From Streptococcus sp. S5 (GTDB lineage: Bacteria; Bacillota; Bacilli; Lactobacillales; Streptococcaceae): a DNA stretch of 64,000 nt. Both the position numbers and the translations under genes were made by a program. The notes under the pieces are model-generated. The model saw only the letters and a program-made list of their open reading frames with translations, did no database searches and was not told the origin of the DNA. Each line of letters begins with the position of its first letter. Position 1 is the stretch's first letter. Shown here piece after piece: positions 56,201-64,000 of the stretch. The stretch is from assembly GCF_034134805.1 (NCBI RefSeq), contig NZ_CP139419.1, positions 434,001 to 498,000 of the forward strand, read 5' to 3'.

Positions 56201-58861
56201 ATGAAATTCAATCCAAATCAAAGATATACTCGTTGGTCTATTCGCCGTCTTAGTGTCGGTGTTGCCTCAGTTGTTGTGGCTAGTGGCTTCTTTGTCCTAG
56301 TTGGTCAGCCAAGTTCTGTACGTGCCGATGTGGTCGATCAGACCCCTGCTCAAGTTGTGCCAGATGCTACTTCGGTGAGTGAAAAGAGTGACTTACCAGT
56401 AGAACTTCTCAAAGAAGCAGTCGATACAGCTCTTCCTTCAGAACAGGTAGACTCAACACCTAAAGCAAGCCTGGATGCTACAAGCTCTCCAGAAAAAGTG
56501 AATGTAGCTGATAAAGACCAAGTGGTACCGCCAAAAGAAGAAGTGCAAGCAAAACCAGAATCTGAGAAAGAAACAGAAGATGCGTTTAAACCTGTGACAA
56601 ATCCTGCGCCTACAGTTTCTGGACAAGAGCGTGAAGCAAATGAAACTAAACCAGCAACCACCCCAGCTGAAGTGCAAAAGGGCGTGGCCGATAATACTAA
56701 AGACACAGTAGATGTTCCAGCTTCTTACTTGGACAAGGCTAATTTCCCTGGCCCATTCACAGCCGGAGTTAACCAAGTCATTCCATACGAATTCTTCGCT
56801 GGTGACGGTATGTTGACTCGTCTTATCTTGAAAGCCTTAGACCAGGCTCCATGGTCCGATAACGGATCAGCCAAAAATCCTGCTCTCCCACCAGTAGAGA
56901 AATTGGGCAAAGGTCTCTACTTCTATGAAGTGGATTTGGCAGGTACTCAAGGCAAATCTGATAAAGAGCTTCTTGACCTCTTGAAACAAAACGGAACTCA
57001 AAGTTATAAAGCTACTATCAAAGTCTACGGTGCAAAAAATGGCAAGGCAGACTTGAGCAATCTCGTAGCGACTAAAAATTTGGATGTCAATTTGAACGGC
57101 TTGACTACCCCAGCTGAAGTTCAAAAAGGCGTAGCCGACAATACTAAAGACACAGTAGATGTTCCAGCCACTTACTTGGATAAAGCGAACTTTCCAGGCC
57201 CATTCACAGCTGGTGTTAACCAAGTCATTCCATACGAATTCTTCGCTGGTGACGGTATGTTAACTCGTCTTATCTTGAAAGCATCCGACAAGGCTCCATG
57301 GTCAGACAATGGTTCAGCTAAAAATCTCGCCCTCCCACCAGTAGAGAAATTGGGCAAAGGTCTCTACTTCTATGAAGTGGATTTGGCAGGTACTCAAGGT
57401 AAATCAGATAAAGAGCTTCTTGACCTCTTGAAACAAAACGGCACTCAAAGCTATAAAGCTACTATCAAAGTGTACGGTGCAAAAAATGGCAAGGCGGATT
57501 TGAGCAACCTCGTAGCGACTAAGGATTTGGATGTCAATTTGAATGGCTTAACCACTCCAGCTGAAGTGCAAAAAGGTGTGGCTGACAATACCAAAGACAC
57601 AGTGGATGTCCCAGCCACTTACTTGGATAAGGCCAAATTCCCTGGTCCATTCACAGCTGGGGTCAACCAAGTCATTCCATATGAATTCTTCGCTGGTGAC
57701 GGTATGTTAACTCGTCTTATCTTGAAAGCATCCGACAAGGCTCCATGGTCAGACAATGGTTCAGCTAAAAATCCCGCCCTCCCACCAGTAGAGAAATTGG
57801 GCAAAGGTCTCTACTTCTATGAAGTGGATTTGGCAGGTACTCAAGGTAAATCAGATAAAGAGCTTCTTGACCTCTTGAAACAAAACGGCACTCAAAGCTA
57901 TAAAGCTACTATCAAAGTGTACGGTGCAAAAAATGGCAAGGCGGATTTGAGCAACCTCGTAGCGACAAAAGATTTGGATGTCAATTTGAATGGCTTAACC
58001 ACTCCAGCTGAAGTGCAAAAAGGTGTGGCTGACAATACCAAAGACACAGTGGATGTCCCAGCCACTTACTTGGACAAGGCCAACTTCCCTGGTCCATTCA
58101 CAGCTGGGGTCAACCAAGTCATTCCATATGAATTCTTCGCTGGTGACGGTATGTTAACTCGCCTTATCTTGAAAGCATCCGACAAGGCTCCATGGTCAGA
58201 CAATGGTTCAGCTAAAAATCCTGCCCTTCCACCAGTAGAAAAATTGGGCAAAGGCCTCTACTTCTACGAAGTAGATTTGGCCGGTACTCAAGGCAAATCA
58301 GATAAAGAGCTTCTAGACCTTTTGAAACAAAATGGTACGCAAAGCTATAAAGCTACTATCAAAGTCTACGGTGCAAAAGATGGCAAGGCAGACTTGAGCA
58401 ATCTCGTAGCGACTAAGGATTTGACAGTGAACTTGAATGGACATCAGTCTCTTGCTCCGATGCAGTCAGGCTTCGTCCCATCTTCTAATGGTTCAGCTAT
58501 GCCGGCTCCAATGATGAATAGTCATCAAGATGCGTCTAATATGAACGCTCAAATGCCAAGTGCTCATCAAGATGAGATGAAATCTCAAATGCCAGCTGCT
58601 AGCCAGCAAATGGCAACACCAAGCATGAAACAAGATCAAGCTTCAGTAGCCTCAAGCAAAATGTCTGATAAAGGCAAGATGGCATCTAATAACAAGGTGT
58701 CAAGTCCAATGATGGCTGGTCAAATGAAAGAGCAAAAAGACATGCTTCCATATACTGGTGAAGCTCAAACATCAATGGCTACTATTGGATTCTTTGGACT
58801 CGCCTTGGCTGGACTGCTAGGTGGACTCGGTTTGAAAGCTAAAAAAGAGGAAAATGACTAG
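56201..58861 (+). CDS. pavB: LPxTG surface adhesin with four SSURE repeats (PavB-like)
   Basis: 886 residues. YSIRK-type signal (WSIRRLSVGVASVVVASG; cleavage likely after Ala42), an acidic/Pro/Glu-rich stem (about 43-152), four SSURE repeats of exactly 149 residues (153-748), a Met/Ser/Gln-rich tail, and the sortase signal LPYTG (849-853) with hydrophobic span and KAKKEEND tail. SSURE repeats bind fibronectin and plasminogen in pneumococcal PavB. Start ATG 56201 has TAAGGAG upstream. The order pavB - two-component system - rpsD matches the pneumococcal locus as I recall it. Repeat number varies between strains in that species. Confidence 0.93.
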   Translation: MKFNPNQRYTRWSIRRLSVGVASVVVASGFFVLVGQPSSVRADVVDQTPAQVVPDATSVSEKSDLPVELLKEAVDTALPSEQVDSTPKASLDATSSPEKVNVADKDQVVPPKEEVQAKPESEKETEDAFKPVTNPAPTVSGQEREANETKPATTPAEVQKGVADNTKDTVDVPASYLDKANFPGPFTAGVNQVIPYEFFAGDGMLTRLILKALDQAPWSDNGSAKNPALPPVEKLGKGLYFYEVDLAGTQGKSDKELLDLLKQNGTQSYKATIKVYGAKNGKADLSNLVATKNLDVNLNGLTTPAEVQKGVADNTKDTVDVPATYLDKANFPGPFTAGVNQVIPYEFFAGDGMLTRLILKASDKAPWSDNGSAKNLALPPVEKLGKGLYFYEVDLAGTQGKSDKELLDLLKQNGTQSYKATIKVYGAKNGKADLSNLVATKDLDVNLNGLTTPAEVQKGVADNTKDTVDVPATYLDKAKFPGPFTAGVNQVIPYEFFAGDGMLTRLILKASDKAPWSDNGSAKNPALPPVEKLGKGLYFYEVDLAGTQGKSDKELLDLLKQNGTQSYKATIKVYGAKNGKADLSNLVATKDLDVNLNGLTTPAEVQKGVADNTKDTVDVPATYLDKANFPGPFTAGVNQVIPYEFFAGDGMLTRLILKASDKAPWSDNGSAKNPALPPVEKLGKGLYFYEVDLAGTQGKSDKELLDLLKQNGTQSYKATIKVYGAKDGKADLSNLVATKDLTVNLNGHQSLAPMQSGFVPSSNGSAMPAPMMNSHQDASNMNAQMPSAHQDEMKSQMPAASQQMATPSMKQDQASVASSKMSDKGKMASNNKVSSPMMAGQMKEQKDMLPYTGEAQTSMATIGFFGLALAGLLGGLGLKAKKEEND
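56657..58444 (+). repeat. Four tandem 447-bp SSURE-coding repeats
   Basis: Units at 56657-57103, 57104-57550, 57551-57997 and 57998-58444. Units 2-4 are almost identical at nucleotide level; unit 1 differs more (ASYL, KALDQAPW, KNLDV). Such repeats expand and contract by recombination and are prone to mis-assembly. Confidence 0.95.
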
Positions 58862-58877
58862 TCTAGCTACAGGCTTT

Positions 58878-58946
58878 CTATCTAGGATTTGAAAAATCCA
58901 GATAGCGATTAGAATGTTCGTAAAGCGATTAAAATAGTGTTATACT
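58878..58946 (+). promoter_or_regulatory. Hairpin, direct repeat and promoter of the TCS08-like operon
   Basis: Hairpin CTATCT-A-GGATTT / AAATCC-AGATAG (58878-58905) without a T tail, a partial stop for pavB mRNA. Then GCGATTA at 58905-58911 and 58925-58931 (20 bp apart, two helical turns) and TGTTATACT (58938-58946, extended -10). The direct repeat could be an autoregulatory site. Confidence 0.5.
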
Positions 58947-58984
58947 ATTGTGGTATAGCACTGTTTTTTTCAAAGGAGAGACAG

Positions 58985-59683
58985 ATGGGAAAGACAATTT
59001 TACTCGTTGACGACGAGGTAGAAATCACAGATATTCATCAACGCTATCTGGTTCAGGCAGGTTATCAGGTTTTGGTAGCTCATGATGGAGTAGAGGCCTT
59101 AGAAATATTCAAGCGAAAACCGATTGATTTGATTATTACAGATATCATGATGCCCCGTATGGATGGCTATGATTTGATTAGTGAAGTTCAGTATCAATCT
59201 CCAGATCAGCCTTTTCTCTTTATCACGGCTAAGACTAGTGAGCAGGACAAGATTTATGGCCTGAGCTTAGGGGCAGATGACTTTATTGCCAAGCCTTTTA
59301 GCCCTCGTGAGCTGGTTTTGCGTGTCCACAATATCTTGCGTCGCCTTCATCGTGGAGGTGAGACAGAGGTCGTCAGTCTCGGAGATTTACGGATGAATCA
59401 TGCTAGCCATGAGGTACAAGTCGGAGATGTGGTGCTTGATTTGACAGTCAAATCCTTCGAACTTCTATGGCTTTTAGCCAGCAATCCAGAGCGAGTTTTC
59501 TCTAAGACAGATCTCTATGAAAAGGTCTGGCAAGAAGACTATGTGGATGATACCAATACCTTGAATGTTCATATTCATGCTCTTCGACAGGAGTTGGCTA
59601 AACATGCCAGTGCAGAAACGCCTACTATCAAAACTGTCTGGGGCTTGGGCTACAAGATTGAGAAAGCACGAGGTAGTCAATGA
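58985..59683 (+). CDS. OmpR-family response regulator (TCS08/SaeR-like)
   Basis: 232 residues. Receiver: LLVDDEVEITD, phospho-acceptor Asp in LIITDIMMPRMDG (about residue 52), Lys in FIAKPFSP (about 101); winged helix with LTVKSFELLWLLASNPERVF and NTLNVHIHALRQEL. ATG 58985 follows AAAGGAGAGACAG. By position beside pavB it matches rr08, which in pneumococcus controls pavB and other surface factors; regulation here is inferred. Overlaps the kinase gene by 4 nt (ATGA). Confidence 0.92.
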   Translation: MGKTILLVDDEVEITDIHQRYLVQAGYQVLVAHDGVEALEIFKRKPIDLIITDIMMPRMDGYDLISEVQYQSPDQPFLFITAKTSEQDKIYGLSLGADDFIAKPFSPRELVLRVHNILRRLHRGGETEVVSLGDLRMNHASHEVQVGDVVLDLTVKSFELLWLLASNPERVFSKTDLYEKVWQEDYVDDTNTLNVHIHALRQELAKHASAETPTIKTVWGLGYKIEKARGSQ

Positions 59684-60714
59684 AATTAAAAAGTTATATT
59701 TTAGTGGGGTATATCATTTCAACACTCCTAACGATTATCGTTGTCTTTTGGGCCATCCAGCGAATGTTAATTGACGAAAGAGAGATTTATTTTCTGATTG
59801 GCATGACTTTAATCGCAAGTTTTGTCGGTGCTGGGATTAGTCTCTTTCTCCTATCGCCTGTCTTTACATCATTGGCCAAACTTAAGGAACACGCCAAGCG
59901 AGTAGCGGACAAGGACTTCCCTGCAAATTTGGAGGTTCAAGGGCCTGCAGAATTTCAGCAGTTAGGGCAAGCTTTCAATGAAATGTCACATGATTTGCAA
60001 GCAACCTTTGATTCCTTGGAAGAAAGCGAACGAGAAAAGGGCTTGATGATTGCCCAGTTGTCGCATGATATCAAGACCCCCATTACCTCTATTCAAGCAA
60101 CGGTAGAAGGAATTTTGGATGGAGTTATCAAAGAAGGAGAACAAGCCCATTATTTAGCAACCATTGGACGCCAGACAGAACGGCTTAATAAACTGGTTGA
60201 AGAGTTGAATTTTTTAACCCTTAATACAGCTAGAAATCAGGAGGAGACGACTAGTAAAGACAGCGTTTTTCTGGATCAACTTTTGATTGAGTGCATGAGT
60301 GAGTTTCAATTTTTGATTGAGCAGGAGGAGCGAGATGTCCACTTGCAAGTGATTCCTGAGTCTGCTCGGATTGAAGGAGATTATGCCAAACTTTCTCGTA
60401 TCTTGGTTAATCTGGTTAATAACGCTTTTAAATACTCTGCTCCAGGAACCAAGCTGGAGGTGGTAGCTAAGCTGGAGGATAGCCAGCTTTCAATCAGTGT
60501 GATCGATGAGGGGCAGGGTATTGCCCCAGAGGATTTGGAAAATATTTTCAAACGTCTTTATCGTGTCGAAACTTCGCGTAATATGAAAACAGGTGGGCAT
60601 GGCTTAGGTCTTGCGATTGCACGAGAACTAGCCCATCAGCTTGGTGGCGAAATTACAGCAGAAAGTCAGTATGGCTTAGGAAGCAAGTTTACATTTAGCC
60701 TTAGTTTGAAATAA
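59680..60714 (+). CDS. Sensor histidine kinase (TCS08/SaeS-like)
   Basis: 344 residues. Two transmembrane helices close together (about 5-25 and 33-60) with almost no external loop, a HAMP linker (LKEHAKRVADKDFP), HisKA with QLSHDIKTPITS (His about residue 129), and HATPase with VNLVNNAFKYSAPG, DEGQGI and GHGLGLAIA. Intramembrane-sensing type, like staphylococcal SaeS. Start overlaps the regulator stop. Confidence 0.92.
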   Translation: MKLKSYILVGYIISTLLTIIVVFWAIQRMLIDEREIYFLIGMTLIASFVGAGISLFLLSPVFTSLAKLKEHAKRVADKDFPANLEVQGPAEFQQLGQAFNEMSHDLQATFDSLEESEREKGLMIAQLSHDIKTPITSIQATVEGILDGVIKEGEQAHYLATIGRQTERLNKLVEELNFLTLNTARNQEETTSKDSVFLDQLLIECMSEFQFLIEQEERDVHLQVIPESARIEGDYAKLSRILVNLVNNAFKYSAPGTKLEVVAKLEDSQLSISVIDEGQGIAPEDLENIFKRLYRVETSRNMKTGGHGLGLAIARELAHQLGGEITAESQYGLGSKFTFSLSLK

Positions 60715-60728
60715 AGCCGTAAAATCCC

Positions 60729-60757
60729 TTTACAAATCTAGCTTTTCATGGTACAAC
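60729..60757 (+). promoter_or_regulatory. rpsD promoter
   Basis: TTTACA (60729-60734), 17 nt ending TGG, TACAAC (60752-60757). The leader of about 155 nt (to 60917) is long and G/C-patterned as expected for an S4-binding autoregulatory leader, but I cannot draw a specific known structure. Confidence 0.65.
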
Positions 60758-60917
60758 AGCCTTTGTGCGAAATGACAGCAGGACAAAATGAAGCTCGTCA
60801 ACAGGAAGTCAGCTAGAAAAGTAACCTTTGCTGTTTGGGCGAAGGCTTTCTGAACGAATCAGGTTTGTCTAAAACGTTATTTCCTACAAAAATTATTTTT
60901 ATAGGAGGACATTTTAA

Positions 60918-61528
60918 ATGTCACGTTATACAGGACCATCTTGGAAACAATCTCGCCGTCTTGGCTTGTCACTTACAGGTACAGGTAAAGAATTGGCACG
61001 TCGTAACTACGTACAGGTCAACACGGACCAAACAACCGTTCAAAATTGTCAGAATACGGTTTGCAATTAGCTGAAAAACAAAAACTTCGTTTCTCTTACG
61101 GACTTGGTGAGAAACAATTCCGTAACTTGTTCGTACAAGCTACTAAAGTTAAAGAAGGAACTGTCGGTTTCAACTTCATGCTTCTTTTGGAACGTCGTTT
61201 GGATAACGTTGTTTACCGTCTTGGACTTGCGACTACTCGTCGTCAAGCTCGTCAATTCGTTAACCACGGTCACATCCTTGTTGACGGAAAACGCGTTGAT
61301 ATCCCTTCATACCGCGTAACTCCAGGTCAAGTGATCTCAGTTCGCGAAAAATCAGCTAAAGTTCCAGCTATCCTTGAAGCTGTTGAAGCTACAGTTGGAC
61401 GTCCAGCATTCGTATCATTCGATGCTGACAAATTGGAAGGTTCATTGACACGTCTTCCAGAACGTGATGAAATCAACCCAGAAATCAACGAAGCACTTGT
61501 CGTTGAATTCTACAACAAAATGCTTTAA
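60918..61528 (+). pseudogene. rpsD: 30S ribosomal protein S4, frameshifted in this sequence
   Basis: AGGAGG precedes ATG 60918. Residues 1-32 ([20 protein letters not shown] and on to RRNYV) read correctly, then at about 61014 the frame shifts: GTACAGGTCAACACGGACC stands where GTACCAGGTCAACACGGAC is expected ([17 protein letters not shown]). Restoring one C gives a 203-codon S4, its normal length, ending FYNKML; as written the first frame stops at 61069. The rest (from about 61049) is fully conserved with highly expressed codons. S4 is essential and nucleates 30S assembly, so a sequencing or assembly error is the likeliest cause. Confidence 0.9.
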
Positions 61529-61546
61529 TTTCAAGAAAAAACTTGC

Positions 61547-61572
61547 AAAAAGCCTACTACAGTGGGCTTTTT
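61547..61572 (+). terminator. rpsD terminator
   Basis: An 11-bp stem (61547-61557 with 61562-61572, one wobble), 4-nt loop, T tail. Confidence 0.85.
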
Positions 61573-61610
61573 GTTTTGTCTTAAACCGTTGATTTCTGGG
61601 TTTGTTCAGA

Positions 61611-62225
61611 TTAAAATCCAGCGACAAACTCCTTGATGGCTTGGGCCAGTTCATAGGGTTTCTCGGTATTGAGTAGATGGCCTCCGTCTGCGATTTCTTG
61701 ATAGCGACCTTTTGGCAGGAGCTTGGCCAATTTTTTTGAAGAAGATTGATTGGCCCAATCTTTGCTACCACAAATCACCAAGCTAGGGAGAGGGCAAGCT
61801 TTAGCGGTATCGGTTAAATTGAGCCCTTTTAATTCGGTCAAGATTTGAAGCATCTGTTGTTTATTGGCATCTTGTTTTTCAAAGACATGCTTGGGAAGTA
61901 GACGAAAGAGAAGGATCTGGAGCCGATAGAGGGGATTGGTGTTGAGTTTGTATTGTGTTCCTGCAAGGACCAAGCCCTTGAGTTGCGGGAAGTCTTGTCT
62001 GGAGAGATCAAGAGCGAGCACGCCACCTAGTGAGAGTCCTACCAGAATAAAGGGTTCGCTTTCTTGCTGGAGGCGCTCCATCAACCTTTCTTTGACTTCC
62101 TGATAGCTTTCTTTTGGATGGGAGAAAATATCAAAAGTTTTGGAGTGCAAGGGTGAAAGTGCAAATTGGACTCCTTGCCAAGAGAGGACATCTTGCCCTA
62201 GTCCATGTAAAAAAATTAGTTTCAT
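61611..62225 (-). CDS. Alpha/beta hydrolase
   Basis: 204 residues. Oxyanion start FLHGLGQD, nucleophile elbow GLSLGG (Ser about residue 65), an Asp in ICGSKDWANQ (about 155) and the catalytic His in DGGHLLNTE (about 182): a complete triad in the usual order. Soluble, substrate unknown. The start ATG shares its A with the pabB stop (TGATG), so the two are translationally coupled on the minus strand. Confidence 0.88.
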   Translation of the reverse strand: MKLIFLHGLGQDVLSWQGVQFALSPLHSKTFDIFSHPKESYQEVKERLMERLQQESEPFILVGLSLGGVLALDLSRQDFPQLKGLVLAGTQYKLNTNPLYRLQILLFRLLPKHVFEKQDANKQQMLQILTELKGLNLTDTAKACPLPSLVICGSKDWANQSSSKKLAKLLPKGRYQEIADGGHLLNTEKPYELAQAIKEFVAGF

Positions 62226-63952
62226 CAGGAATCCTTTCTTTGAAAATCGAGTTCGTAGAGACCACGAAGAGCATTGCAGGCATAAATAAGATCAGCGTCT
62301 GTTAAATCGTTCAGAGTTAAGAGTTTTTCTTCCACCTGCTGGGTCTCAAGAAGATGGCGCCGATAAATGCCATCGAGTAAGGGGAGGTGAGCTGGTGGGG
62401 TATAGAGTTGTCCCTCTATCTCCAGCACCAGATTGCCAATCGTCGTCTCTAGCAAGGTTCCGTCTGGCAGATGGAAAATTTGCTCGTGATTTGACTGGCT
62501 GAGATGGTCTCTCTGACTCGTTTTGAAATAAGTAAATGGCGTCGCTAAATCAAGCTTCTGTTCTGTCAGTTGGGCCTGTAGATAGCTAGCGGGCAAGTCG
62601 GTCAGCTCTGTGATCTCTATGTGGAAGGTTCCGTTTTTTTGCAAGGCAATCCGACAACGATAGTCAAGGTTGAGATCTAAATGAGCGAGTTCTTCTTGAA
62701 GTTCTTTCAGGAGTTTGGGTTCATCATAAGGATAGGCAAAGTAGCGACTAGCCTCTCTCAAACGGGTTAGGTGTTGCTCCAGGAAAGTCAACTCTCCTTG
62801 GTGGATGCGGCCAGTCGTCAGGAGCTCAAATCGAGGCTCTTGCCGGTAAAGGACCGCCGATTTTTGCTTGGTTTCCTGGTATTCACTTTCCCATTTGCTG
62901 TCCCAAGTGATGCCTCCTCCCACGCCATAGATGGCTTGATTTCCCTGCATTTGAAGGGTCCGGATGGCTACATTAAAAATCCGTTTCCCTTTTGGAAAAA
63001 GGATGCCGATCGTTCCACAGTAGACACCTCGAGGAGACTTCTCCGTCTTTTGGATGATTTCCATAGTGGAGATCTTCGGTGCTCCTGTAATCGAGCCACA
63101 AGGAAAGAGAGCTCGGAAGGTTTGGATCAGGTCGATTTCAGCTCGTAAGCGACTTTCAATGGTCGAGGTCATCTGCCAAACAGTGGAGTATTGCTCGACT
63201 TGGCAGAGATGGGTCACATGCTCACTTCCAATCTCCGAAATCCGGTTCATGTCATTGCGGAGGAGGTCGACGATCATCATGTTTTCTGCTCGATTTTTCG
63301 GATCGGCTTCTAGCCAAGTAGCCTCCTGAAGATCCTTTTGGTTAGTGAGACCACGGCGCGTCGTTCCCTTCATAGGGCGCGTGGTCAGTAGCCGGTCGAC
63401 TTGCTCAAAAAAGAGTTCAGGGCTGATGGAGAGGATGGAGACATCATCGTGCTGGATGAAGGCATTGTAATGGGCTTTCTGCTCTACCACCAAGCGATTG
63501 TATATAGCCAAAGGATCTGCTTTTAGCTCTTGAGAAAGCTGGACAGTGTAGTTGACCTGGTAGGTATCTCCCTGGCGGATATGGTGATGGATCGTCTTGA
63601 TGGCTTCTTGATAAGCAGGCGCCTCTACCTCTTCCTTCCAATTGGCTGGAAGATCCACAGCTTCATAGTCCTCTGGAAAAGGAAGGGTTTCGACCTTCTC
63701 GTGGATCGTAAAATAGAGGAGATACTCTCCCATAAGAGGTGCTGGATGGACAGCAAACTTCTTCTCAAAAGCAGGAGCAGCCTCATAGCTGACATAGCCA
63801 ACAGCATAAAAGCCTTGCTTCTGGTAGGCTTCGACTTCTCTAAGAAGAGCCTCTACCTGGTCGAGGTTTCTAGTTTTTAATTCCTTTATGGGCTTGGTGA
63901 AAAGGTGGCGCAAACCAAGCTCTTTAAAATCAATGATGGTTTGTTTATGCAT
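62225..63952 (-). CDS. pabB: Aminodeoxychorismate synthase component I fused to a 4-amino-4-deoxychorismate lyase-like domain
   Basis: 575 residues. PabB part (about 1-375): GDTYQVNYTVQL, TTRPMKGTTRRG, ENMMIVDLLRNDM and GSITGAPKISTMEII, the chorismate-binding core. The C-terminal part (about 380-575) is a class IV PLP-like, PabC-type domain (TTIGNLVLEIEGQLYTPP, LLDGIYRRHLL), though I did not find a clear lysine for PLP. Makes p-aminobenzoate for folate. PabA is not in the window. The ATG has no ribosome binding site and the -10 ends 6 nt before it, so the mRNA may be leaderless. Confidence 0.92.
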   Translation of the reverse strand: MHKQTIIDFKELGLRHLFTKPIKELKTRNLDQVEALLREVEAYQKQGFYAVGYVSYEAAPAFEKKFAVHPAPLMGEYLLYFTIHEKVETLPFPEDYEAVDLPANWKEEVEAPAYQEAIKTIHHHIRQGDTYQVNYTVQLSQELKADPLAIYNRLVVEQKAHYNAFIQHDDVSILSISPELFFEQVDRLLTTRPMKGTTRRGLTNQKDLQEATWLEADPKNRAENMMIVDLLRNDMNRISEIGSEHVTHLCQVEQYSTVWQMTSTIESRLRAEIDLIQTFRALFPCGSITGAPKISTMEIIQKTEKSPRGVYCGTIGILFPKGKRIFNVAIRTLQMQGNQAIYGVGGGITWDSKWESEYQETKQKSAVLYRQEPRFELLTTGRIHQGELTFLEQHLTRLREASRYFAYPYDEPKLLKELQEELAHLDLNLDYRCRIALQKNGTFHIEITELTDLPASYLQAQLTEQKLDLATPFTYFKTSQRDHLSQSNHEQIFHLPDGTLLETTIGNLVLEIEGQLYTPPAHLPLLDGIYRRHLLETQQVEEKLLTLNDLTDADLIYACNALRGLYELDFQRKDS

Positions 63953-63958
63953 GCTTTG

Positions 63959-63967
63959 AGTATATCA
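63959..63967 (-). promoter_or_regulatory. pabB promoter, very close to the start codon
   Basis: TGATATACT on the minus strand (extended -10), 6 nt from ATG 63952. The rest of the window to 64000 shows nothing further. Confidence 0.55.
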
Positions 63968-64000
63968 AAAATAGAGGAAAAAAGGTAGATAAGGATGTAA

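Noticed and set aside
56725..58251. A 61-codon minus-strand frame recurring in each SSURE repeat
   Set aside because: It recurs only because the repeat does; it is antisense to the adhesin.
60918..61071. Programmed frameshift in rpsD
   Set aside because: No slippery heptamer or stimulator at the site, and S4 is not known to use recoding; a missing base is simpler.

Overview
The window looks like a chromosomal segment of an oral Streptococcus of the mitis/sanguinis kind. The grounds are gene content: CppA, the mevalonate pathway genes, pyruvate formate-lyase, SpxB pyruvate oxidase, a CopY-CupA-CopA copper operon, the LPxTG adhesin PavB with SSURE repeats next to a TCS08-like two-component system and rpsD, and streptococcal intergenic repeats. 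Promoters are typically extended -10 (TGnTATAAT) and starts carry AGGAGG-like sites. The species cannot be fixed from sequence reading alone. No tRNA, rRNA, CRISPR array, prophage or intact insertion sequence was seen.

Layout. 0-2 kb: end of an unknown gene, then cppA and a serine hydrolase. 2-11.3 kb: the mevalonate route to isopentenyl diphosphate (mvaK1-mvaD-mvaK2-fni forward, mvaS-mvaA reverse), split by a membrane-anchored C69 peptidase and a PrsW-type protease. 11.4-15.8 kb (reverse): a small membrane protein, the two-gene ThrE exporter, an unlisted 37-residue membrane peptide gene and pfl. 16-24.6 kb: DNA repair and cell maintenance (dinB, recD2, lepB, rnhC, zapA, cvpA, mutS2). 24.7-30.1 kb: a C69 dipeptidase, a glycine riboswitch controlling an AGCS amino acid symporter, sstT and mscS. 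30.1-33.6 kb: gdhA and pyrD between two inverted copies of a modular intergenic repeat. 33.7-43.3 kb: msrAB, a ComR-like peptide-sensing regulator with a short peptide gene behind it, CapA-like and membrane MutS-like proteins, DUF554, HD, HAD and GDSL enzymes. 43.6-50.9 kb: the copper operon, spxB, a VOC protein and a GH1 phospho-beta-glucosidase. 51-55.1 kb: a hypothetical protein and a two-component system convergent with a two-gene ABC exporter. 55.2-56.05 kb: a graveyard holding a repeat, a decayed second GH1 start, an IS30 transposase fragment and the tail of a KtrA-type potassium uptake protein. 56.2-64 kb: pavB, its two-component system, rpsD (with a one-base frameshift here), a hydrolase and a PabB-PabC fusion.

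How the genes work together. The mevalonate genes cover every step from HMG-CoA formation to IPP/DMAPP except the thiolase. SpxB generates H2O2 from pyruvate, pfl is the anaerobic alternative, and MsrAB and the copper system fit a cell that meets peroxide and metal stress. The C69 peptidases, AgcS, SstT, ThrE, and GdhA form a peptide and amino acid economy.

Most interesting: (1) a 138-bp element present four times, always in the same orientation, always 138 bp long, with compensatory base changes in its helices; (2) the ComR-like regulator followed by an ECom-box-like palindrome and a 29-residue ORF with a good ribosome binding site, a candidate uncharacterised pheromone system; (3) two genes (rnhC, pabB) whose -10 hexamers sit 6-7 nt before the start codon, predicting leaderless mRNAs; (4) an 18-codon leader ORF laid over a terminator before mutS2; (5) the rpsD frameshift.
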